DNA from: Micavibrio sp. UBA2020 | Lineage (GTDB): Bacteria > Pseudomonadota > Alphaproteobacteria > Micavibrionales > UBA2020 | Length of the DNA: 6,537 nucleotides | Reading direction: 5' to 3' | Assembly: GCA_002334985.1 (NCBI GenBank) | Contig: DDBY01000025.1 | Location: 1 to 6,537, forward strand | The notes under the pieces: generated by a model | The model's input: only the letters and a program-made list of their open reading frames with translations | What the model was told of the DNA's origin: nothing | The model's database searches: none | Shown: one piece after another, positions 1 through 4,386 of the stretch | How positions within the stretch are numbered: the first letter of the stretch is position 1 | Layout: each line of letters opens with the position of its first letter | Translations under genes and position numbers: made by a program

Positions 1-483
1 TTCAACATAATGTTTGGCTGAATATGGGATATATGCCTTTTCTTCCGCCGTCAGTTCGCGCATAAAACGCGCGGGCGAGCCCGCCCAAAGTTGCCCCGCA
101 GGTACACGTTTCCCCGGTGTCACCAACGCCCCCGCCGCCACCATCGCGCCGGATTCGACATAGGCACCATCCATAACGCAGGCCTGCATGCCGATAAAGG
201 CGGCGTCTTCCACCGTGCAGGCATGTAAAAGCGCCATGTGCCCGACCGTCACATCCGCCCCGATATAGGTGCCCTGCAAAGTCGATGAAACATGGATGAC
301 CGTGCCGTCCTGAATATTCGTACGCGCGCCAATTTTTATGTCATTTACATCACCGCGCACGACGCAGTTGTACCAGATATTGGCGCCATCGCCGATTTCC
401 ACATCGCCCACAATATGGGCGCCCGGCGCAATCCAGACCTTGTGCCCGAGACGGGGCATAATATCCTTGTAAGGGTGAAGCAT
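1..483 (-). CDS. Gamma-class carbonic anhydrase family protein (left-handed beta-helix hexapeptide repeats), C-terminus beyond window
   Basis: Reading from the ATG at 483, 161 codons stay open to the left edge, so the stop lies outside the window. Family members are usually about 170-180 residues, so little is missing. The protein shows the isoleucine/valine-rich hexapeptide repeats of a left-handed beta-helix (for example IVGDVEIGDGANIW). It also has the gamma-carbonic anhydrase active-site set: VRGD (Arg43, Asp45), NIQDG (Asn56, Gln58, Asp59), and the three zinc-ligand histidines His64 (TVIHV), His82 and His87 (VGHMALLHAC). By analogy with the archaeal enzyme Cam it would reversibly hydrate CO2 in the cytoplasm as a trimer. 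Many bacterial homologues of the YrdA/PaaY type have weak or untested activity, so family is certain and activity is inferred. An AAAGG about 10 nt upstream serves as ribosome binding site. It is divergent from the beta-class carbonic anhydrase. Confidence 0.93.
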   Translation of the reverse strand, partial: MLHPYKDIMPRLGHKVWIAPGAHIVGDVEIGDGANIWYNCVVRGDVNDIKIGARTNIQDGTVIHVSSTLQGTYIGADVTVGHMALLHACTVEDAAFIGMQACVMDGAYVESGAMVAAGALVTPGKRVPAGQLWAGSPARFMRELTAEEKAYIPYSAKHYVE

Positions 484-566
484 GGAAATAAACCTTTAAT
501 GTTTTTCTTTGCAGGACAATACCCGAGTATTATATAACCCGTCCGGTCATAACGGAGGGAAAAAAC
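484..566. promoter_or_regulatory. Divergent promoter region between the two carbonic anhydrase genes
   Basis: This 83-base spacer must hold the 5' signals of both genes. The AT box at 528-537 (TATTATATAA) reads as a perfect TATAAT on the minus strand (534 to 529), giving a predicted start near 522 for the gamma-class gene, though no good -35 is visible. On the plus strand a TTGCAG (509-514), a 16-base spacer and TATATA (531-536) predict a start near 543 for the beta-class gene. The plus-strand ribosome binding site GGAGG is at 554-558, 8 bases before the ATG. The boxes are seen; promoter activity and sharing of the -10 are inferred. Confidence 0.4.
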
Positions 567-1274
567 ATGCCGTTCAGAAAATTCGTACAGGGCTACAAGG
601 ACTTTTATAAAAACTACTTCCAGTCCGACAGCAACGTGTATGAGGAACTGGTGCGCCACGGCCAATCGCCGGAAACGCTGGTTATCGCCTGTTCGGATTC
701 CCGCACCGACCCCGCCATCATCACCGGCGGCCAGCCCGGCGAGATGTTCGTGGTGCGCAACGTGGCCGCTATTGTGCCGCCCTACCGCCACGACACCAAC
801 CACCACGGCACCAGTGCGGCCATCGAATTCGCCGTCAAAACGCTGAAGGTGAAGCATATCGTTGTTCTCGGCCACAGCATGTGCGGCGGCATCCAGGCTC
901 TCGCGCAGCTCGACAAAGCGCAGCAGGAATATGAGTTCCTTGCGCAGTGGATGGATATCGCAACCCCTGCACGCGAAGCGGTGGAGGCGGAGCTTGGCGA
1001 TGCCAACAGCCCCATCAAGCAGCGCGCGCTGGAACAGGCCGTTATTCTGGTTTCGCTCAACAACCTCATGACATTTCCTTGGGTCGCCGCCAAAGTGGCC
1101 GCAGGGGAGCTGCAAATCCACGGCTGGTATTTCGACCTCAAATCCGGCCAGATTTTCCGCTACAAGGAAAAGACGCAATCGTTCGAGAAACTCGCCGCCA
1201 CCCTCCTCGGCCAGCAGGCCGAAGGCGAAGATGCGCACAAGCATGATGAGAACAACGGTGAATGCTGCTGCTGA
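567..1274 (+). CDS. Beta-class carbonic anhydrase
   Basis: This 235-residue protein interconverts CO2 and bicarbonate using one zinc per active site. The zinc ligands and catalytic dyad are visible: Cys42-Ser-Asp44-Ser-Arg46 (CSDSRTDP), then His103 and Cys106 in GHSMCGG. GQPGEMFVVRNVAAIVPPY and HHGTSAAIEFAV are the usual flanking blocks of the plant-like/CynT-like beta clade rather than the E. coli Can type. The family typically runs 200-230 residues, so this is full length with a slightly long tail. The start is supported by GGAGG 8 bases upstream. There is no signal peptide, so it is cytoplasmic. The C-terminus is odd: a hydrophilic His/Glu/Asp-rich tail ends in three consecutive cysteines (GECCC), outside the catalytic fold and possibly metal- or thiol-reactive. 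The gene ends 6 bases from the stop of the convergent gene on the other strand, with no clear terminator between. Confidence 0.97.
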   Translation: MPFRKFVQGYKDFYKNYFQSDSNVYEELVRHGQSPETLVIACSDSRTDPAIITGGQPGEMFVVRNVAAIVPPYRHDTNHHGTSAAIEFAVKTLKVKHIVVLGHSMCGGIQALAQLDKAQQEYEFLAQWMDIATPAREAVEAELGDANSPIKQRALEQAVILVSLNNLMTFPWVAAKVAAGELQIHGWYFDLKSGQIFRYKEKTQSFEKLAATLLGQQAEGEDAHKHDENNGECCC

Positions 1275-1280
1275 AAATAG

Positions 1281-1757
1281 CTACCGCGTCGCGCTATAGG
1301 CAAAAATACGCAGCGCCGGATAAGCCATCGCCATAAACACCAGCAACCCCGCCGCTTCTGCGGGAATATCCTGCCCCGCGTCTATCACAAAGCCGCGGCT
1401 GAACCAGCCGCCGCGGCGCGTGAGCGTACCGATGGGGCGGCCATCACAGCGCAAGGAAAATTCCTTGTTCTCCATCCGCTCGAGCCCGTAGCGCCGCCCA
1501 TTCAGGTCGACACCATCCAGAACTGTTTCAACCGTCATCGGCTCGAGCCTCGCCACATCCGCCCCGCCGCTGCGGCAGATGAGCGCAAGACGGGTATTCT
1601 GCGCCTGTGTTTCGATGACGTATTGATGCGCGGTGCCATCGCTGGCCGTCAGCGTCGCCTCCATACCCAGCACGCCCATCTTTGCCAGTGCGACACCATC
1701 GCGCGCAATGATAAATTCTTTTTTGAAAAAGCCTTTGCTGGTCACCGTCAGCTGCAT
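1281..1757 (-). CDS. Conserved-looking hypothetical protein, possible tubby/LURP-like beta-barrel
   Basis: I do not recognise this gene with certainty. I start it at the ATG at 1757 (158 residues) because AAGGGG lies 6 bases upstream. The longer reading from 1799 would begin inside the rpsI terminator and has no ribosome binding site. The protein opens with MQLTVTSKGFFKKEF and consists of short alternating strands: FIIARDG, AHQYVIET, RLALICRS, and then a similar pattern in the second half (KEFSLRCDGRPIGTLTRR, RGFVIDAG). It ends in a hydrophobic helix at about 133-154 (IPAEAAGLLVFMAMAYPAL). A two-half strand pattern plus a buried C-terminal helix resembles the tubby C-terminal/LURP-one fold, which is an inference from pattern only. 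There is no signal peptide. The single hydrophobic stretch could instead be a tail anchor. It lies just downstream of the ribosomal operon on the same strand but behind a strong terminator, so it probably has its own weak promoter or depends on read-through. Confidence 0.7.
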   Translation of the reverse strand: MQLTVTSKGFFKKEFIIARDGVALAKMGVLGMEATLTASDGTAHQYVIETQAQNTRLALICRSGGADVARLEPMTVETVLDGVDLNGRRYGLERMENKEFSLRCDGRPIGTLTRRGGWFSRGFVIDAGQDIPAEAAGLLVFMAMAYPALRIFAYSATR

Positions 1758-1796
1758 CGCCTGCCCCTTATCTGAAAATCCCCTGAATACATGATA

Positions 1797-1836
1797 CAAA
1801 AAAACACCCGGCTGTTGAAGGCCGGGTGTTTTTTTG
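1797..1836 (-). terminator. Strong intrinsic terminator of the rplM-rpsI operon, symmetric and potentially bidirectional
   Basis: A GC-rich stem CACCCGGC (1805-1812) / GCCGGGTG (1821-1828) with an 8-base loop is flanked by seven A on the left (1798-1804) and seven T on the right (1829-1835), plus a C/G pair at 1797/1836. The inverted repeat is therefore 16 base pairs without mismatch. On the minus strand it lies 17 bases after the rpsI stop and is followed by seven U, a textbook intrinsic terminator. Read on the plus strand it has the same form, so it could also stop transcription coming from the carbonic anhydrase side. Confidence 0.93.
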
Positions 1837-1853
1837 TAGCAATAAGCGAAAGA

Positions 1854-2342
1854 TTAACGCTTGACCCACTGCGTGGAGCGGCGTGCTTTGTGCTTACCGT
1901 ATTTTTTACGTTCGACAACACGGCTGTCGCGCGTCAGGAAGCCCGCTTTTTTCAGCGCTGCGCGCAGACCGGGTTCGAAGTTGACGAGCGCGCGGGAGAT
2001 GCCGTGGCGTACAGCACCCGCCTGACCGGAGAGACCGCCGCCTGCAACGAAGCAAACAACGTCAAACTGGCCAACGCGGCCGGAGATTTCAAAGGCCTGG
2101 CTGATGATGAGGCGCTGGGTACCGCGCGCGAAGTAATGCGCGATGTCCTTGCCGTTTACCGTGACTTTGCCGCTGCCGCGGGCAACCCATACGCGGGCAA
2201 CTGCGTCTTTGCGGCGGCCGGTGCCGTAGGAACGGCCTTTGGCATCAAGCACGGGCTTGCGTTCAACCGCAGCCGTTTCAACGCCGGTTGCTTTTTCGGC
2301 AACTGCGTCTTTCAGATCAGAGAGGTTTTTCTTGGTGGTCAT
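1854..2342 (-). CDS. rpsI: 30S ribosomal protein S9
   Basis: This is small-subunit ribosomal protein uS9, whose C-terminal tail reaches the P-site tRNA anticodon stem-loop. It is 162 residues long. An N-terminal extension of about 38 residues, common in alphaproteobacteria, precedes the conserved domain. The domain starts at [17 protein letters not shown] and continues through [34 protein letters not shown] and [20 protein letters not shown]. The C-terminus reads STQWVKR where the family commonly has an FSKR-like ending, so the final Lys-Arg is kept but the two residues before it differ. It is the second gene of the rplM-rpsI operon, starting 18 bases after the rplM stop. GAAGGT stands 8 bases before its ATG. 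The operon ends at the terminator 17 bases downstream. Confidence 0.98.
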   Translation of the reverse strand: MTTKKNLSDLKDAVAEKATGVETAAVERKPVLDAKGRSYGTGRRKDAVARVWVARGSGKVTVNGKDIAHYFARGTQRLIISQAFEISGRVGQFDVVCFVAGGGLSGQAGAVRHGISRALVNFEPGLRAALKKAGFLTRDSRVVERKKYGKHKARRSTQWVKR

Positions 2343-2360
2343 GCTTCAATACCTTCGCGA

Positions 2361-2822
2361 TTAGCGTTTGTTCTTCGGGTTCATGGAAGCCACATCAACC
2401 ACTTCGGGTTTTTGTGCTTCGTGCGTATGCGTCGGACCCGCGAAAATGCGCAGGCCAGTCATTTGCTGGCGTGCAAGCGGGCTGTCTTTCGGCATCATGC
2501 GGCGAACGGCGTTCTCGATAACGCGGCCGGGGAATTTACCCGCAAGGATTTCGCCCTTGGTGCGGCCTTTGATACCGCCGGGATAACCGGTGTGCCAGTA
2601 GAACACGTCGAATTTTTCTTTTTTACCCGTGATACGGACTTTTTCCGCGTTAACGACGATGACGTTGTCACCGCAATCGATGTGCGCGGTGTACATGGGT
2701 TTATGTTTGCCGCGCAGGCGCATCGCGATAAGGCTGGCGAGGCGGCCGAGCGTGACGCCTTCCGCGTCAATCAGAAGCCATTTCTTTTCAACTTCCGAGG
2801 GTTTTGCCGAATAGGTTTTCAT
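2361..2822 (-). CDS. rplM: 50S ribosomal protein L13
   Basis: This is large-subunit ribosomal protein uL13, an early-assembly 23S rRNA-binding protein. It is 153 residues long, about ten longer than E. coli L13 (142), which fits the alphaproteobacterial form. Recognisable blocks in order are [15 protein letters not shown], the [16 protein letters not shown] core, [20 protein letters not shown], the [19 protein letters not shown] loop, [11 protein letters not shown] and the alphaproteobacterial ending MNPKNKR. It is the first gene of the rplM-rpsI operon. A CAGGA stands about 9 bases before the ATG, and a sigma-70 promoter lies at 2881-2909. In E. coli this operon is repressed by L13 binding its own mRNA leader. 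A short leader hairpin is present here, but whether it plays that role is inferred. Confidence 0.98.
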   Translation of the reverse strand: MKTYSAKPSEVEKKWLLIDAEGVTLGRLASLIAMRLRGKHKPMYTAHIDCGDNVIVVNAEKVRITGKKEKFDVFYWHTGYPGGIKGRTKGEILAGKFPGRVIENAVRRMMPKDSPLARQQMTGLRIFAGPTHTHEAQKPEVVDVASMNPKNKR

Positions 2823-2844
2823 CTCTTGTTTCCTGAATTATGCG

Positions 2845-2864
2845 GGCATGGCACACGCCACGCC
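2845..2864 (-). promoter_or_regulatory. Leader hairpin upstream of rplM, candidate L13 autoregulatory element
   Basis: On the minus-strand transcript GGCGUGGC pairs with GCCAUGCC around a GUGU tetraloop: 8 pairs including one G-U. It ends 22 bases before the rplM ATG, close to the ribosome binding site. The hairpin is seen. Autogenous control by L13 is known in E. coli, and its transfer to this leader is inference. Confidence 0.4.
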
Positions 2865-2880
2865 TGTTTGCTTTTGGTGT

Positions 2881-2909
2881 GTTATGGAGCATTGATTCCC
2901 CGCCGTCAA
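2881..2909 (-). promoter_or_regulatory. Sigma-70 type promoter of the rplM-rpsI operon
   Basis: On the minus strand TTGACG (2909-2904, five of six matches to the -35 consensus) is followed by a 17-base spacer and CATAAC (2886-2881, four of six matches to the -10). AT-rich DNA lies upstream. The predicted start is near 2874, giving a leader of about 52 bases that contains the hairpin at 2845-2864. Confidence 0.65.
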
Positions 2910-3062
2910 CAGAAAAACGCGACATTTTATAAAATCGTTTAAAATCAATATCATAAATTGCGGTATATAAATACCACTTTCTAAACTGTTGTAATATAAA
3001 CAATCAATAAGACGGTTGGCTTTATTTAAACTCAAACAAAAAAAAGGTGCAGCACTTTGACG

Positions 3063-3095
3063 ATAAAGAGCTTAATACCGAGTTAAGCTCTTTAT
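3063..3095. repeat. Perfect 13-bp inverted repeat upstream of the first pilin-like gene
   Basis: ATAAAGAGCTTAA (3063-3075) and TTAAGCTCTTTAT (3083-3095) are exact reverse complements around the 7-base loop TACCGAG. The centre is about 57 bases before the pilin-like start codon. The arms are AT-rich and there is no U tract of terminator quality. A dimeric regulator site or an mRNA 5' hairpin is more likely than a terminator. Directly abutting on the left is TTGACG (3057-3062), a -35-like box. Confidence 0.6.
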
Positions 3096-3135
3096 TGCAT
3101 ACTTATATTCAGGAGCCCTTAAGAAGTGCCGAATA

Positions 3136-4260
3136 ATGCAAAAAACGCTCGCCCTTAGTCGCGGTTTTACTCTCGTCGAACTGGCCATCAGCCTGACAAT
3201 CATTGGCTTGCTTATCGGCGGCATTCTCAAAGGGCAGGAAATGGTTGTCACCGCGCGCGTTGCATCGACAATCTCTCAGGTCAATGCCTACGAATCCGCT
3301 CTGATAACCTTCCGCGATAAATATGATGCCCTGCCTGGCGATATGCCTAACGCCTCCCGCCACATTCCCGGCTGCAATGCAAATTGCGACCCGTTTGCCG
3401 CAACCGCAGGCAACAGCGTCGTCGGTGCGCCGGACTGGCTTGCAGGATGGGCCACGCAAACATCTGCGCCTATCGTCCTGCCCGCAACATCAGAAGAGGC
3501 CGAAACGACACTGTTCTGGCTGCACCTTCTCAAGGCTGACATGATTAGCGGTGTCTCGGATGGCGCGCTGACAGGCCAAAACCCTACATGGGGGGACACA
3601 CATCCCGCATCCAAGTTCAGAGGCGGCTTTGTCGTGGGAACTGCGAACGGCGGATTCAGCCTAAGCTCTCTTTCTACCCCAAAGAGCACACAGTTTGCCG
3701 AAATATTGCAACAGCATCTACGGCCCCCCGGGATTACGCAAGCGCCACAATTGGCTGAAATTATCGCTGCAAATATCCATGACAGTATGTTCAGCCCTGC
3801 CCTTGCGGCTAATGGTAATGGCAACGGAAATGGCAACGGCGGCGGCGGCGGCTTTGGTGGCCCCGGATGTCCGGGACAGGGCAACGGACCTGGCCAGGGC
3901 GCAGGCTGCGGCCTTGGTGGAGGTAACGGCGGCGGTAACGGCGGTGGTGGCGGCGGTGGTAACGGCGGTGGCGGTGGTGGTGGAGGCTCTTCTGTCACTG
4001 GTCCGAGCGGTATTGTCATCGCCATGCTTCATGTTCCCACCACCGATGGAATAGAAGAGTTGAGCGCCGAAGGCATGCAGCCGATGACACCTGGACAGGC
4101 TGCAAAAATTGACAGAAAAATGGATGACGGCTATCCGGCCTCCGGCAGCGTTTACGCATACGGACTTATGAACAGCTGCTTCACATCTGCCGCTGTTCTT
4201 CAATACAATGAGGCCGTCACCTCCTACGACTGCGGCCTCGTTTTTCGCATCCAGAAGTAA
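3136..4260 (+). CDS. Type IV pilin-like / pseudopilin protein with Gly/Asn-rich insertion (paralogue 1)
   Basis: This 374-residue protein has a class III (type IV) prepilin signal. A 10-residue basic leader ends in Arg9-Gly10, followed by FTLVELAISLTIIGLLIGGI, so prepilin peptidase should cut after Gly10 and leave Phe+1 and Glu+5 (Glu15). The hydrophobic helix (11-30) would anchor and pack the subunit. The globular part contains FRDKYDALPGDM (60-70), CNANC (Cys80, Cys84), TLFWLHLLKADMISG (125-139), THPAS...GGFVVG (155-168), DDGYP (330-334) and a C-terminal Cys348/Cys366 pair that could form a D-loop-like disulfide. Residues about 173-288 include an insert absent from the neighbouring paralogue: a possibly helical stretch, then a Gly/Asn tract (226-284) with two extra Cys (245, 258). 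A TAAGAAG 9 bases upstream is the likely ribosome binding site; a better AGGAG lies 20 bases away. No assembly genes are adjacent. Pilus subunit or secretion pseudopilin are both possible. Confidence 0.9.
   Translation: MQKTLALSRGFTLVELAISLTIIGLLIGGILKGQEMVVTARVASTISQVNAYESALITFRDKYDALPGDMPNASRHIPGCNANCDPFAATAGNSVVGAPDWLAGWATQTSAPIVLPATSEEAETTLFWLHLLKADMISGVSDGALTGQNPTWGDTHPASKFRGGFVVGTANGGFSLSSLSTPKSTQFAEILQQHLRPPGITQAPQLAEIIAANIHDSMFSPALAANGNGNGNGNGGGGGFGGPGCPGQGNGPGQGAGCGLGGGNGGGNGGGGGGGNGGGGGGGGSSVTGPSGIVIAMLHVPTTDGIEELSAEGMQPMTPGQAAKIDRKMDDGYPASGSVYAYGLMNSCFTSAAVLQYNEAVTSYDCGLVFRIQK
3811..3987 (+). repeat. In-frame Gly/Asn low-complexity repeat tract inside paralogue 1
   Basis: The tract begins with five degenerate hexamers of the form AAY-GGN (3811-3840, encoding Asn-Gly five times). 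It then has a run of GGN codons, a central GPGCPGQGNGPGQGAGCG segment, and a 12-base-period section in which GGTAACGGCGG recurs exactly at 3922, 3934 and 3958 (offsets 12 and 24). All units are multiples of three, so slippage would change length without breaking the frame. Synonymous third positions vary, so this is not a freshly expanded perfect microsatellite. Confidence 0.85.
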
Positions 4261-4386
4261 CCCCCTTGCGGAGTACATGAATTTTAGTTGATTTCCTCAA
4301 CTAAATCTTAAGATTAACAACTTAAAATATGCTATAAGCTTATCTGCTGTTGTATTCCTACAATAAAAAGCATCTCAAGAGGGTCG
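4261..4386 (+). promoter_or_regulatory. Intergenic spacer between the pilin-like genes with a small hairpin and two palindromes
   Basis: This 126-base AT-rich spacer holds three exact dyads. TTTAGTTGA/TCAACTAAA (4283-4305, 5-base loop) begins 22 bases after the stop of paralogue 1; with no T tract it is a weak terminator or mRNA 3' hairpin at best. The 12-base palindrome AATCTTAAGATT is at 4304-4315. The 10-base palindrome ATAAGCTTAT (4334-4343) overlaps a possible -10, TATAAG (4333-4338), that has no good -35. Function is inferred: separate control of the second gene seems likelier than simple operon read-through. Confidence 0.4.

Larger units (their letters stand above)
2823..3135. other. 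Gene-free AT-rich divergent region between rplM and the first pilin-like gene
   Basis: These 313 bases contain no credible gene. The left end holds the rplM leader hairpin and promoter, with A/T-rich DNA just upstream of the -35 (about 2911-2960) that could act as an UP element. In the middle a short dyad GGTAT-ATAA-ATACC (2962-2975) looks operator-like, and there is an A8 run at 3038-3045. The right end holds a 13-base-pair inverted repeat (3063-3095) and the poorly spaced ribosome binding site of the pilin-like gene. No convincing plus-strand promoter pair was found. A TTGACG at 3057-3062 directly abuts the inverted repeat but lacks a good -10 at normal spacing. Confidence 0.6.

Noticed and set aside
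345..1244. 299-codon open frame on the minus strand opposite the beta-carbonic anhydrase and the adjacent spacer
   Set aside because: It lies antisense to genes with complete catalytic motifs, shows no recognisable domain, and is a by-product of GC-rich codon use.
1758..1799. Longer N-terminus (14 extra residues) for the hypothetical protein
   Set aside because: The ATG at 1799 lies within the rpsI terminator and lacks a ribosome binding site, whereas the ATG at 1757 has AAGGGG.
1791..2942. 383-codon plus-strand open frame across rpsI and rplM
   Set aside because: It starts in the terminator and reads antisense through two certain ribosomal genes and their promoter, with no family features.
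2788..3003. 71-codon minus-strand frame overlapping the rplM start and promoter
   Set aside because: It has no ribosome binding site or domain, and it is out of frame with rplM.
3811..3987. CRISPR-like or satellite array
   Set aside because: The units are 6-12 bases, degenerate at third codon positions and in frame with the pilin-like gene, with no spacers, so this is a coding low-complexity tract.
3288..4025. Minus-strand proline-rich open frame opposite the Gly/Asn tract
   Set aside because: Poly-Pro is simply the complement of GGN codons. The sense strand has the coherent pilin-like protein.
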